Of a DNA stretch of 64,000 nt, positions 42,277 to 51,473 are shown in pieces (the stretch's first letter is position 1; each line of letters starts with the position of its first letter). The translations under genes and the position numbers were made by a program. Under the pieces are notes generated by a model. That model searched no databases. It saw only the letters and a program-made list of their open reading frames with translations, and was not told the DNA's origin. The stretch covers positions 682,001 to 746,000 of the forward strand of contig NZ_JAHVIA010000001.1 of the NCBI RefSeq assembly GCF_019801965.1, given 5' to 3'. The DNA comes from Salipiger bermudensis (lineage in GTDB: Bacteria > Pseudomonadota > Alphaproteobacteria > Rhodobacterales > Rhodobacteraceae).

Positions 42277-43584
42277 TCAGCTTTCGCGGAAGGCCTTCGA
42301 GAAGTAGTCGGTGAAGGGCTTCACGAGATAGGCCAGGGGCGTGCGATCGGCGGTGCGCAGATAGGCCTCGACCGGCATGCCGGGGATCAGCGTGCTGTCT
42401 TCCGGAAGCTTGCTCAGCTCGCCCTCGTTGAGCACGATCTCGGCGCGGTAGTAGCTTGCCGAGGTCTGCTCGTTGGTGAAGGCATCGGCCGAGATCTGCG
42501 TGACCGTGCCGAAGAGCTCCGGCGTGGTGCGCTGGTCGAGCGCCGAGAAGCGCAACGTCACCTCCTGGCCGACATGGGTCTGGTCGATGTGGATCGGCTC
42601 GATGTTCACCGCGATCACCAGCGGACGATCCTGCGGCACGAGGTAGAGCACTGGATCGGCGGCCCGGATCACCGAGCGCGGCGCGAACACCGTCATGCCA
42701 TAGACCACCCCCGCCACCGGCGCGGTGATCTCGAGCCGCTTGAGCTGCTCGATCAGGGCCAGGCGCTGTTCGGCCAGCTCGCGGCTGCGATACTGCATGT
42801 CGCGCAGGGTGGTGATCGCCTGCTCGCGGCGGGCGGTGTCGAGCTTGATGATCTCGATGTCGATCTCGGTGATCTCGCCCTCGGCCTGCGCCTTGGTGGC
42901 CACCAACTCGCCGCGCTCGCCGGCAAGCCGCGCCGCCTCGCGCTGGAGGGTCAGAACCCGGCTGGCCTGCGCCAGACCGCGATCGAGCAGCGATTGCTGG
43001 CTCGCGAGCTCTTCCTCGACGAAGGACAGCTGCGCTTCCAGCGCCTCGACCTGGGACTCGACGCCCTCGATCTGGTTGCCGATCTGGTCGCTGCGCTTGT
43101 TGAGCTGCTCGACCTCGCGATTCCTCGAATCGCGGCGGGCGAAGAACAGGTTGCGCTGGCCGCTGACCAGCTCGGCGACCTCGTCATCTGTTTCCACCCG
43201 CTCCAGCAGGATCTCGGGGAAAACGACCTCGTCGGCGCCGTCGCGCTCCGCCTCGAGGCGCGACCGGCGGGCCAGCAGCTCGAAATACTGGCCTTCGACG
43301 ATCTTCAGCTCGGAGCGCAGCAGGGTTGGATCGAGGCGGATCATCACTTGGCCCTCGGCGACTGTGTCGCCCTCCTCCACGAGGATCTCCTGCACGATGC
43401 CGCCATCGACATGCTGGACGACCTGCCGGTTCTGATCGACCTGGATCTGGCCGCCGGCAATGATCGCGCCCGAGATCTCGGTGGTCGCCGCCCAGGTGCC
43501 GAAGCCCGCCACCAGGATGAGCAGGGCCATCAGGCCGAAGGTCATCGGCGTGCGCAGCGAAAAGCCCTTGTCGTCGTCGCTCAT
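42277..43584 (-). CDS. HlyD-type periplasmic adaptor of a type I secretion system
   Basis: A 435-residue membrane fusion protein. One N-terminal membrane segment (LRTPMTFGLMALLILVAGFGTW) is followed by a lipoyl-like half (IVQEILVEEGDTVAEGQVMIRLD), a long coiled coil at about residues 95-270, the second lipoyl half (LEITAPVAGVVYG) and a beta-barrel C-terminus ending in the adaptor-specific YLRTADRTPLAYLVKPFTDYFSKAF. It joins the inner-membrane ABC exporter to an outer-membrane TolC-like channel. It overlaps the exporter gene by four bases. No tolC gene is adjacent. Confidence 0.94.
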   Translation of the reverse strand: MSDDDKGFSLRTPMTFGLMALLILVAGFGTWAATTEISGAIIAGGQIQVDQNRQVVQHVDGGIVQEILVEEGDTVAEGQVMIRLDPTLLRSELKIVEGQYFELLARRSRLEAERDGADEVVFPEILLERVETDDEVAELVSGQRNLFFARRDSRNREVEQLNKRSDQIGNQIEGVESQVEALEAQLSFVEEELASQQSLLDRGLAQASRVLTLQREAARLAGERGELVATKAQAEGEITEIDIEIIKLDTARREQAITTLRDMQYRSRELAEQRLALIEQLKRLEITAPVAGVVYGMTVFAPRSVIRAADPVLYLVPQDRPLVIAVNIEPIHIDQTHVGQEVTLRFSALDQRTTPELFGTVTQISADAFTNEQTSASYYRAEIVLNEGELSKLPEDSTLIPGMPVEAYLRTADRTPLAYLVKPFTDYFSKAFRES

Positions 43585-45311
43585 CTGACCCCTCCCGGCC
43601 CGGCCGCATTGGCAATCTGTTCGTGGTTCTTGACGCGCGAGCGCATGACCTCCTCCTTGGGCCCGAAGGCCGCCCGGGTGCCGTGCTCGAGCATGAGGAG
43701 CATGTCGCACTCGCGGATCGCGGAGGGCCGGTGTGCCATGATGATCACCGACCTGCCCTCTTCCTTCATCGTGCGGATCGCCCGGTTCACCGCTTCCGAC
43801 CCCTCGTTGTCGAGGTTCGAGTTGGGCTCGTCGAGCACCAGCAGCACCGGCTCGCCATACATCGCGCGGGCCAGCCCGATGCGCTGCATCTGACCGCCCG
43901 AGAGGCGGCCGCCGGTGGCCGACACCTTGGTGTCGTAACCGTGCGGGAGCTTCAGGATCATCTCGTGGGCGTCGGCCTTCTTGGCCGCCTCGACGATCTT
44001 GGCCGGGTCCGGCGTCTGCGACAGGCGCGCGATGTTCTGGGCGATGGTGCCGTTGAACAGGGTGACGCGCTGCGGCAGGTAACCGATATGCTCGCCCAGC
44101 GCCTGCCCGTATTGATCGAGCGCCGCGCCGTCGAGACGGATCTTGCCGCCCGCCGGCTTCCAAGTGCCGGTGAGCGCGCGCGCCAGCGTCGACTTGCCGG
44201 CGCCGGACGAGCCGATGACGCCCAGCGCGTGGCCGGGCTCGAGGGTGAAGCTGACCAGCCTGAGCGACGCCTGATGCTCACCGGGCGGCACGATGGTGAG
44301 CTGGGTCACCTCGAGGCGGGCCTGCGGCTTGGGCAGCGGCAGGCGGGCCGGCTCCGGCGGCTCCTCGCCAAGCAGCTGGGCCAGGCTGTCCCAGCCCTTG
44401 CGGGCCCGGGTGACGGCCGGCCACTGGCCGATGGCCAGCTCGATCGGCGCCAGCGCCCGCCCCATCAGGATCGAGCCCGCGATCATCGCGCCCGCGGTCA
44501 GCTCGCCCTGCAGCACGAGATAGGCGCCAAGCCCGAGCATCGCCGATTGCAGGAACAGCCGGAAGGTCTTGGTGGCGACGGTGAAGGTGCCGATGATGTC
44601 GGTGGTGCCGATCTGGCCGCGCAACGCATCGGAGCGGGCGGCGTTCCAGCGGCGGAAGGCATCCTCCCGCATACCCAGCGACTGCACCATCTCGGCCTCG
44701 TTGCGGATCTCGTCGGAATTCCGCTCAGCCACCAGCAGCGCATGGTTCGACTTCAGCGTCGGGTTGCGGCTGAACATCTGGTTCAGCGCAGTGACGGCGA
44801 TGAGCACCAGGCCGCCGGCCAGGGCCAGGTAGCCGAGCCAGGGGTGGAAGACGAAGATCCCGGCGATGAAGAACGGCGTCCACGGCATGTCGAAGAAGGC
44901 CATGAGCACCGGCGAGGACATCAGCCGCTGGATCGATTCCAGATCCTTGAGGCCGGTGGCCGACAGCTCGTCGGGCTTGACCGCCGCGCGACGCATCACC
45001 GCATCGAAGACGCGCACGTCCATCGCAGCCTGGAAGCGCGCGGCGACCCGCGCCATCACCCGGCCGCGGGCATAATCGAGAATCCCCATCATGCTGTAGA
45101 GGAACAGAACCAGCGCCGAGAGCGCGAGCAGGGTCGCGACCGAGCGCGATCCGAGCACCCGGTCATAGACCTGAAGCATGTAGAGTGGCCCGGTCAGCAT
45201 CAGCAGGTTCACGAAGAAGCTGAAGATCGCGACGAACCAGTAATAGGGTCGGCTTTGGCGGCGAGCGGCGACCAGTTCGTCGCGCCCCGCTTCTTTCGAA
45301 CGCGGTGTCAT
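43581..45311 (-). CDS. prtD: Type I secretion ABC exporter, PrtD type
   Basis: A 576-residue fused permease/ATPase without the C39-like leader domain, as in PrtD exporters of RTX proteases and lipases. About six helices fill residues 25-310 (YYWFVAIFSFFVNLLMLTGPLYMLQVYDRV). The ATPase has Walker A GSSGAGKST, signature LSGGQMQR, Walker B LLVLDEPNSN and IIMAHRPS. The RTX protein at 8.1 kb is a plausible cargo but lies 34 kb away. The operon is exporter then adaptor. Confidence 0.94.
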   Translation of the reverse strand: MTPRSKEAGRDELVAARRQSRPYYWFVAIFSFFVNLLMLTGPLYMLQVYDRVLGSRSVATLLALSALVLFLYSMMGILDYARGRVMARVAARFQAAMDVRVFDAVMRRAAVKPDELSATGLKDLESIQRLMSSPVLMAFFDMPWTPFFIAGIFVFHPWLGYLALAGGLVLIAVTALNQMFSRNPTLKSNHALLVAERNSDEIRNEAEMVQSLGMREDAFRRWNAARSDALRGQIGTTDIIGTFTVATKTFRLFLQSAMLGLGAYLVLQGELTAGAMIAGSILMGRALAPIELAIGQWPAVTRARKGWDSLAQLLGEEPPEPARLPLPKPQARLEVTQLTIVPPGEHQASLRLVSFTLEPGHALGVIGSSGAGKSTLARALTGTWKPAGGKIRLDGAALDQYGQALGEHIGYLPQRVTLFNGTIAQNIARLSQTPDPAKIVEAAKKADAHEMILKLPHGYDTKVSATGGRLSGGQMQRIGLARAMYGEPVLLVLDEPNSNLDNEGSEAVNRAIRTMKEEGRSVIIMAHRPSAIRECDMLLMLEHGTRAAFGPKEEVMRSRVKNHEQIANAAGPGGVR

Positions 45312-45513
45312 CGGAAAATGCGCTCTCCTTGGGTCGTATATGTTTGCCGCATAAAGTGCGGATAAGTCCTTAACGAATGGGCTGTCGCCATTCCGTCACA
45401 GGCTTGTGACCTGCGCGGCAGCGGCTTGTGGCTCGGGCCCAATCTGCAAGTATGGTCCTTCTTATAGCAAGAACGGAATTTTCCAATGCACCATAATTTT
45501 AGGTAACTGCGAC

Positions 45514-46266
45514 ATGCCGACACCGAAGACCGTTCTTGCTCTTTGCGCCCTCCTGTCGCTCGCAGCCTGCGCCGTTCCCGGCCCCGGCGAGGCGCCGGAC
45601 GGCATCTACGATCCCCAGGAAGGCGCCAATCGCCGCATCCACGCGTTCAACAAGCGCGTCGATTCCGCGCTTGGCGGCGGCGGTGACGGCGGCGCCAGCG
45701 CCATCCCCGCCCCGATCCTGGCCGGTGTCGCCAACATGGCCGACACGCTGCGCACGCCGCGGACCGTCGTCAACCAGGTGCTGCAGGCCCGGCTCGGCCG
45801 CGCCACGCGCAACACGCTGCGCTTCGGCGTCAACGCCACCGTCGGGATCGCCGGGCTGTTCGATGTCGCCAGCGGGATCGGGCTGCCGGAAGACAAGAGC
45901 GACTTCGGGGAAACGCTGCATGTCTGGGGCTTCCCGGAAGGCGCCTATATCGAGCTGCCGCTCATTGGCCCCGCCACCGAGCGCGAGGCGGTCGGCAAGC
46001 TCGTGGATATCGCCCTGAATCCTCTCGGCTATGTCTACCTGCCCTCCCCCGAGCGCTACTACTCGGTCGGCATTCGCGCCGCCGGCAAGGTGGCGGAGCG
46101 GGTCGAATACGGCGACACGCTCGACACGCTGCTCTATGACAGCGCCGACAGCTACGCGCAGACCCGCAACAGCTACCTCTCCTACCGGCGCTACCAGCTG
46201 GGGGATACAGAGACCGGCGCGGCGGACTATATCGACCCAGAGGCATTGGACACGGAGGGATTTTGA
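45514..46266 (+). CDS. mlaA: MlaA (VacJ)-family outer-membrane lipoprotein
   Basis: MlaA removes mislocalised phospholipids from the outer leaflet of the outer membrane. The 250-residue precursor has a lipobox (LCALLSLAAC) and the VacJ core: IYDPQEGANRRIHAFNKRVD, TPRTVVNQVLQARLGRATRNTLRFGVNATVG and FGETLHVWGFPEGAYIELPLIGP. The ATG at 45514 gives the proper signal peptide. It overlaps the mlaC gene by one base. Confidence 0.93.
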   Translation: MPTPKTVLALCALLSLAACAVPGPGEAPDGIYDPQEGANRRIHAFNKRVDSALGGGGDGGASAIPAPILAGVANMADTLRTPRTVVNQVLQARLGRATRNTLRFGVNATVGIAGLFDVASGIGLPEDKSDFGETLHVWGFPEGAYIELPLIGPATEREAVGKLVDIALNPLGYVYLPSPERYYSVGIRAAGKVAERVEYGDTLDTLLYDSADSYAQTRNSYLSYRRYQLGDTETGAADYIDPEALDTEGF

Positions 46267-46868
46267 TGACCCGGCATTTTCTAACCCGCAGGGAAATGAT
46301 CAGCGGCAGCGCGGCGGCGGCCCTCTGCGCCCTTGTGCCAGGCGCCGCGCTGGCGGTGACCGCGGCGCAGGCCTCGGCGCTGGTCGAACGCATGCTGGCC
46401 GACATCAACCGGGTGATCGAGTCCGGCAAGTCGGAAGCGGCGATGATCGCCGATTTCGAGCGTATCTTCCGAAGCTACGGCGACATGCCCTATATCGCGG
46501 CCTACGCGATGGGCGCCGACGGACGCCGCGCCACCCCGGCGCAGAAGAAAGCCTTCACCAATGCTTTCGCGGGCTATGTCAGCCGCAAATACGGCAAGCA
46601 GTTCCGCAAGTTCATCGGCGGCAAGCTCGAGATCCAGGGCAGCAAGAAGGTCAAGAACGCCTACCAGGTCTCGACCGTGGCGCTGCTGCGCGGCCAGTCG
46701 CCCTTCGACGTGACCTTCTTCGTCGGCGAGAAATCGGGCCGATTCTACAACATGTATGTCGAGGGCGTGAACATGCTGCTCACCGAGCGGACCGAGGTCG
46801 GCGCCATGCTCGACCGCCGCCGCGGCGACATCGACGCCATGATCGCCGACCTCAAGCGCGCCGGCTGA
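46266..46868 (+). CDS. mlaC: MlaC-family periplasmic phospholipid carrier
   Basis: A 200-residue protein of the Ttg2D/MlaC family, which shuttles phospholipid between MlaA and the inner-membrane ABC complex. The N-terminus (HFLTRREMISGSAAAALCALVPGAALA) is an export signal with an RR pair, possibly Tat. Core segments are FRSYGDMPYIAAYAMG, QKKAFTNAFAGYVSRKYGKQF and FFVGEKSGRFYNMYVEGVNML. The ATG shares one base with the mlaA stop. The mlaFEDB transporter genes are not in the window. Confidence 0.88.
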   Translation: MTRHFLTRREMISGSAAAALCALVPGAALAVTAAQASALVERMLADINRVIESGKSEAAMIADFERIFRSYGDMPYIAAYAMGADGRRATPAQKKAFTNAFAGYVSRKYGKQFRKFIGGKLEIQGSKKVKNAYQVSTVALLRGQSPFDVTFFVGEKSGRFYNMYVEGVNMLLTERTEVGAMLDRRRGDIDAMIADLKRAG

Positions 46869-46887
46869 CCGGCGCGCAGGGGCAGTC

Positions 46888-47376
46888 TTACATCGCCTCG
46901 AGCAGGCTCTCGCCGGCCGAGATCTCGCATTCGCCCGGGCTGGCCTCGGCGTGGAACAGGGTGACCGTGCCGTCCTCGACCAGCATCGCGTAGCGCTTCG
47001 AGCGCCCGATCAGGCCCGCCGGCGGCGCGGTGAAATCCATGCCGATCGCCTTGGTGAAGGCGCTTTCCGGGTCGCCCAGCATGGTGATCCCGGCCTCGCT
47101 GGCGCCGGTGGACTCGCCCCACGCCTTCATCACGAAAGGATCGTTGACCGAGACGCAGATGATCTCGTCGACGCCCTTTTCCGCGAAGCCGTCCTTGGTG
47201 CGGATGAAGCTCGGCACATGCGCCGAGTGACAGGTCGGGGTGAAGGCTCCGGGCACCGCGAAGATCACCACCTTGCGGCCCGAGACCTTGTCTTCGAGCT
47301 TGACCGTCTCGGGGCCGTTTTCCCCGAATTGCACCAGCGTTGCGCCGGGCAGCGTGTCACCTTTGGAAATGGCCAT
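46888..47376 (-). CDS. Peroxiredoxin, Prx5/PrxII type
   Basis: A 162-residue peroxidase that reduces hydroperoxides. The peroxidatic cysteine is C49 in VPGAFTPTCHSAHVPSF, the signature of the Prx5 subfamily. C74 and C150 are further cysteines; which one, if any, resolves is not clear. There is no signal peptide, so it is cytosolic. It is divergent from a flavoprotein reductase gene and convergent with mlaC. Confidence 0.94.
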   Translation of the reverse strand: MAISKGDTLPGATLVQFGENGPETVKLEDKVSGRKVVIFAVPGAFTPTCHSAHVPSFIRTKDGFAEKGVDEIICVSVNDPFVMKAWGESTGASEAGITMLGDPESAFTKAIGMDFTAPPAGLIGRSKRYAMLVEDGTVTLFHAEASPGECEISAGESLLEAM

Positions 47377-47463
47377 GTCGCGCGTCTCCCTAGATTGCGT
47401 TTTCCGACGTCAGGGATATAGGCTGCGCCCGAATAGGCAAATGCAAAAACCGGGGGCAGGCAG

Positions 47464-48672
47464 ATGAGCAATGTGGTGGTGATCGGAGGCGGCCAGGCCG
47501 GCGCCTCCCTGGTGGCGCGGCTGCGCTCCAAGGGCTTCGACGGCAAGATCACCTTGATCGGCGCCGAGCCGGTGCCGCCTTACCAGCGCCCGCCGCTCTC
47601 CAAGGCCTACCTGCTGGGCGAGATGGAGGAGGAGCGCCTCTTCCTCCGCCCGCGCGCCTACTATGACGAGCAAGACATCGAGCTGGTGCTGAACGCACCG
47701 GTCACCGCCGTCGATACCGAAGCCCGCGCGATCATCGCCGACGGGCGCAAGATCTCCTATGACGACCTCGTGTTCTGCACGGGCTCCAACCCGCGCAAGC
47801 TGCCGGCGGCGATCGGCGGCGATCTCGACGGCGTGTTCTGCGTGCGCGGCATCGCCGATGTCGACGCCATGAAGCCGCGCTTCACCGAAGGCGCCAGCGT
47901 GCTCATCGTCGGTGGCGGCTATATCGGGCTCGAGGCGGCGGCGGTGGCCGCCAAGCTCGGCCTCAAGGTGACGCTGGTCGAGATGGCCGAGCGCATCCTG
48001 CAGCGCGTCGCCGCCCCCGAAACCGCCGACTACTTCCGCGACCTGCACACGGCGAAGGGCGTCGACATCCGCGAGGGCGTGGGGCTCGGAAAGCTCACCG
48101 GCACGGATGGCAAGGTGACCGGTGCCGAGCTGACCGATGGCAGCACGCTGCCGGTCGATTTCGTCATCGCCGGCGTTGGCATCCTGCCGGCGCTCGAACT
48201 CGCCGAGGCCGCCGGCATCGACATCGAGAACGGCATCCGCACCGACGCCACCGGGCGCACCTCGGCGCCCAATGTCTGGGCCGCCGGCGATTGCGCCTCC
48301 TTCCCCTATCGCGGCGCGCAGATCCGCCTCGAGAGCGTCGGCAACGCCATCGACCAGGCCGAGGCGGTGGCCGACAACATCATGGGCGTGGGCCGCGCCT
48401 ACGAGGCCAAGCCGTGGTTCTGGTCGGACCAGTATGACGTGAAGCTGCAGATCGCCGGGCTGAACACCGGCTACGACCGGGTGGTGGTGCGCAAATCGGG
48501 CGATGCGGTGTCGCACTGGTACTACGCCGGCGCCACGCTGCTGGCGCTAGACGCGATGAACGATCCGCGCGCCTACATGGTCGGCAAACGCTTGATCGAG
48601 GCCGGGAAGTCGCCCGAGCCGGAGGCCGTGGCCGACCCCGAGACCGACCTCAAGGCGCTGTTGAAAGCGTGA
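47464..48672 (+). CDS. FAD-dependent ferredoxin/rubredoxin-type reductase
   Basis: A 402-residue pyridine nucleotide-disulfide-type oxidoreductase. The FAD site is VVVIGGGQAGASLVARL, the NAD site is VLIVGGGYIGLEAAAVA, and the second FAD motif is TSAPNVWAAGDCASFPY. A C-terminal reductase domain follows. Closest types are ferredoxin reductases of oxygenase systems. No ferredoxin or oxygenase is adjacent, so the electron acceptor is open. It overlaps rsmD by four bases. Confidence 0.88.
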   Translation: MSNVVVIGGGQAGASLVARLRSKGFDGKITLIGAEPVPPYQRPPLSKAYLLGEMEEERLFLRPRAYYDEQDIELVLNAPVTAVDTEARAIIADGRKISYDDLVFCTGSNPRKLPAAIGGDLDGVFCVRGIADVDAMKPRFTEGASVLIVGGGYIGLEAAAVAAKLGLKVTLVEMAERILQRVAAPETADYFRDLHTAKGVDIREGVGLGKLTGTDGKVTGAELTDGSTLPVDFVIAGVGILPALELAEAAGIDIENGIRTDATGRTSAPNVWAAGDCASFPYRGAQIRLESVGNAIDQAEAVADNIMGVGRAYEAKPWFWSDQYDVKLQIAGLNTGYDRVVVRKSGDAVSHWYYAGATLLALDAMNDPRAYMVGKRLIEAGKSPEPEAVADPETDLKALLKA

Positions 48673-49226
48673 GGATCATCGCCGGAGACTGGCGCGGACG
48701 GGCGCTTACCCCGGTTGGCAAGGGCGATCCCCGGGCGCATCTGCGCCCGACCACCGACCGCGTGCGCGAAAGCCTGTTCAACATGCTGGGCGGTGGCCGC
48801 TTCGGCGAGCCCTTCGAGGGCGCCCGCGCGCTCGATCTCTTCGCCGGCACCGGCGCACTGGGGCTCGAGGCGCTGTCGCGCGGCGCCGAGGCCTGCACCT
48901 TCGTCGATGACGGCCGCAAGGCGCAATCGCTGCTGCGCGACAACATCCGCCTGCTGGGCTGCGCCGACCGCACGACGCTGATCCCGCGCGACGCTTGCCG
49001 CCTGCCCCCGGCAGAGGCGCCTTGCGACCTCGTCTTTCTCGACCCGCCCTACGGCAAGGATCTCGGCGCCCGCGCCCTGCAGGGCGCCCGCGCCGCCGGC
49101 TGGATCGCGCCCGAGGCGCTGATCGTCTGGGAAGAGAGCGCGCCGCAACTGGCGCCCGAGGGCTTCACCCTGCTCGACACCCGCCGCTACGGCGACACCC
49201 ACGTGACGGTGCTGCGCGCCGGCTGA
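48669..49226 (+). CDS. rsmD: 16S rRNA (guanine966-N2)-methyltransferase
   Basis: A 185-residue methyltransferase that modifies G966 of 16S rRNA. The family start MRIIAGDWRGRAL, RPTTDRVRESLFNML, motif I ALDLFAGTGALGLEALSRGA and the catalytic DPPY in LVFLDPPYGKDL are all present. The GTG start overlaps the TGA of the reductase gene (GTGA). Confidence 0.95.
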   Translation: MRIIAGDWRGRALTPVGKGDPRAHLRPTTDRVRESLFNMLGGGRFGEPFEGARALDLFAGTGALGLEALSRGAEACTFVDDGRKAQSLLRDNIRLLGCADRTTLIPRDACRLPPAEAPCDLVFLDPPYGKDLGARALQGARAAGWIAPEALIVWEESAPQLAPEGFTLLDTRRYGDTHVTVLRAG

Positions 49227-49317
49227 GCGCGGCGCGGCCTTCCCGCTGGCATTCGCGCCCGCATCCTGTATCTTATTCGCATATGTCTATTCGTGCGACG
49301 AGAGAGGGAGGCTCCGC

Positions 49318-50286
49318 ATGACGCTCTTCAAACCCAGCCGGCGGGATATCCTCGCGATGGCCGCCGCGGCTCCGGCGCTGACCCTGCCCGCGATCGGCCG
49401 CGCCGAGCTCGGCGCCCCCGCCACCGGCAACCCGACGCATTTCGCCTTCACCCTTGGTGAGGCGAAGATCACCGTGATCTCCGACGGCTCGCTGCAGCTG
49501 CCCACCGATGGGCTCGGGGTGAATGCCGATCCCGCGGAGGTGAAAGCCTTCCTCGAGCAACACTTCCTGTCGCCCGAGATCAACTACTCTCACACCAACC
49601 ACCTGCTGGTCGAGATCGGCGAGGCCATCGTGCTGGTCGACGTGGGCTCCGGCAACCGCTTCCTCGACACCGCCGGTCGGCTGATGGCCAATCTCGATGC
49701 GGCCGGGATCGATGCCTCATCGATCACCCATGTTGTGATCACCCACGCCCACCCCGACCACATCTGGGGCATCCGCGATGATTTCGACGAGGCCATCCTG
49801 CCCGATGCCGCCTATTTCCTCGGCCAGGCGGAGCATGATTTCTGGATGCAGGACGGGCTCGCGAGCCAGGTGCCCCTGGAGATGCAGCAGTTCGTGGTGG
49901 GCGCGCAGAACTCGATCCAGGTCGACGGCGCCGACTGGCAGATGATACGCGACGGGCAGGAGATCGTCCCCGGCCTCCGAGTCCTCGACACACCCGGCCA
50001 CACGCCGGGCCACATGAGCCTGATCGTCGAGTCCGGCGGCCAGCAATTGCTCGTCACCGGCGACGCCATGAGCCACGCCTACACCAATTTCGCCCACCCG
50101 GAGTGGTACAACAGCTTCGACATGGATGGCGAGGTCACCGTGACGACCCGCAAGCGCCTGCTCGACATGGCGGTGGCCGATCGCATGGCGGTACTTGGAT
50201 ACCACTTTCCCTTCCCCGGTGTCGGCCACGTCATGCGCGAGGGCGAGGCCTATCGCTTCGTGCCGGCGCTGTGGAAATGGAGCTGA
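49318..50286 (+). CDS. Exported metallo-beta-lactamase-fold hydrolase
   Basis: A 322-residue MBL-fold enzyme with a twin-arginine-like signal (KPSRRDILAMAAAAPALTLP). The zinc motif is HAHPDH in VVITHAHPDHIWG, with further ligands in DTPGHTPGHMS and VTGDAMSH. It resembles quorum-quenching lactonase or thiol-hydrolase-like members, but substrate assignment is not possible. Preceded by GAGAGGGAGG about ten bases before the ATG. Confidence 0.88.
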   Translation: MTLFKPSRRDILAMAAAAPALTLPAIGRAELGAPATGNPTHFAFTLGEAKITVISDGSLQLPTDGLGVNADPAEVKAFLEQHFLSPEINYSHTNHLLVEIGEAIVLVDVGSGNRFLDTAGRLMANLDAAGIDASSITHVVITHAHPDHIWGIRDDFDEAILPDAAYFLGQAEHDFWMQDGLASQVPLEMQQFVVGAQNSIQVDGADWQMIRDGQEIVPGLRVLDTPGHTPGHMSLIVESGGQQLLVTGDAMSHAYTNFAHPEWYNSFDMDGEVTVTTRKRLLDMAVADRMAVLGYHFPFPGVGHVMREGEAYRFVPALWKWS

Positions 50287-50324
50287 TGCCGCGTCCTTGC
50301 CGCTGACCTGCACGCGCGGCACCG

Positions 50325-50462
50325 GACGGCCTGCCTCCGGCGGGAGTATTTTTGACGAAGAGAAGCCAGAAGTGCTCCGCTCATGTCTTCTCTGGTTTAG
50401 AAATACCTCGGGGGTGAATTGGCGCATCGCGCCAAGAGGGGGCAGCGCCCCCTCCGCGTCTC
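50325..50462. repeat. Dispersed intergenic GC-rich element, copies C1 and C2 head to head
   Basis: Two copies face each other between the convergent MBL and thiY genes. C1 reads GGGAGTATTTTTGACGAAG at 50340-50358. C2 reads TTCTCTGGTTTAGAAATACC near 50388-50407, followed by CTCGGGGG and the hairpin GAGGGGGCAGCGCCCCCTC. Placement between convergent genes would suit a bidirectional terminator. Confidence 0.6.
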
Positions 50463-50495
50463 TTCTATGCCCCTCGGGCCTGCGGGCGGGGACGC

Positions 50496-51473
50496 TCAGT
50501 CAGCCCGCCAGCTCTGGTCGAACCAGTCCGACACCCCGCCCGGCCAGGCGAGCGCTGCGCCATCGGCGCCGCGCAGCACCTCGCTGCCATAGAGGAACTT
50601 CGCCATCGCCTCGAGCCGCTCCGGGTCGATCCGGCCCACCGGCGTGGTGCCATCGGTGAGATAGCCGCCCGCGTCGATCGCCGCCATCGAGCCACGCACC
50701 AGCGCCTCGTTCGGGAAATCGCCGGCAGCGATCAGGATCTCCGCCGCCTCCTGCGGATGCGCGGCGGCCCATGCGTAGCCCTTCTCGGTCGCGCCCATGA
50801 AGGCCGCCAAGGTCTCGGGCGCGGCGCTCAGGGTCTCGGTGCGGGTGCCGATATAGCCGCCCTGCGGCTCGGGGACGCCATAATCCGCGTAGATGAAATG
50901 CGACTGGTCACGCCCGAGAAGTTCGCTGTTCACCCCTTCCCAGGTGGCAACTTCGAGGGTGAAATCCACTGCGCCGGAGGCCAGCGCCTCGTAGGCACCG
51001 GTGCCAAGCGTCACGGTGTCATAGACAGCCCTGCCGCCATCGTTCTCGATCATCGTCGAGATCAGCGCATCCTCCCAGGCGCTGCCGAAGCCGGCATAGG
51101 TCTTGCCCTCGAGATCCGCGGGGCGCGAGATCTCGGCATTGTCGCTGTTGTAGACCAACCGGCCCGCCTCCCGCTGCATGGTGACCCAGAGCGCGGTGAT
51201 CTCGGCGCCGCCGGCCTTGGCGCTCATGAAGCCGAGCGCGGTCATGTAGGCGAAATCCACCGCCCCGGCGGCCAGCAGCGCGGTCGAGGCGCTGTCGGAA
51301 TAGGGCAGGATCTCGACCTCGAGACCCGCCGCGTCATAGAAGCCTTTCTCCTGCGCCACGACGAGGCCGACATGGTTGGTGTTCAGGGTCCAGTCGAGCG
51401 CGATGCTCACCTCTTCGGCCTGCGCCACCGGCGCGGCGAGGCAGGCCATCAGGGCCAGGGAAATGCGGGTCAT
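50496..51473 (-). CDS. thiY: HMP/thiamine-precursor ABC transporter substrate-binding protein
   Basis: A 325-residue NMT1/THI5-like binding protein with a short signal peptide (ISLALMACLAAPVAQA). Core segments are VSIALDWTLNTNHVGLVVAQEKGFYDAAGLEVEI and STALLAAGAVDFAYMTALGF. The paralogous protein at 17.5 kb belongs to the pyrimidine operon; this one is tied to thiamine precursors by the upstream TPP riboswitch and YkoF. It overlaps the ATPase gene by four bases and is last in its operon. Confidence 0.92.
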   Translation of the reverse strand: MTRISLALMACLAAPVAQAEEVSIALDWTLNTNHVGLVVAQEKGFYDAAGLEVEILPYSDSASTALLAAGAVDFAYMTALGFMSAKAGGAEITALWVTMQREAGRLVYNSDNAEISRPADLEGKTYAGFGSAWEDALISTMIENDGGRAVYDTVTLGTGAYEALASGAVDFTLEVATWEGVNSELLGRDQSHFIYADYGVPEPQGGYIGTRTETLSAAPETLAAFMGATEKGYAWAAAHPQEAAEILIAAGDFPNEALVRGSMAAIDAGGYLTDGTTPVGRIDPERLEAMAKFLYGSEVLRGADGAALAWPGGVSDWFDQSWRAD

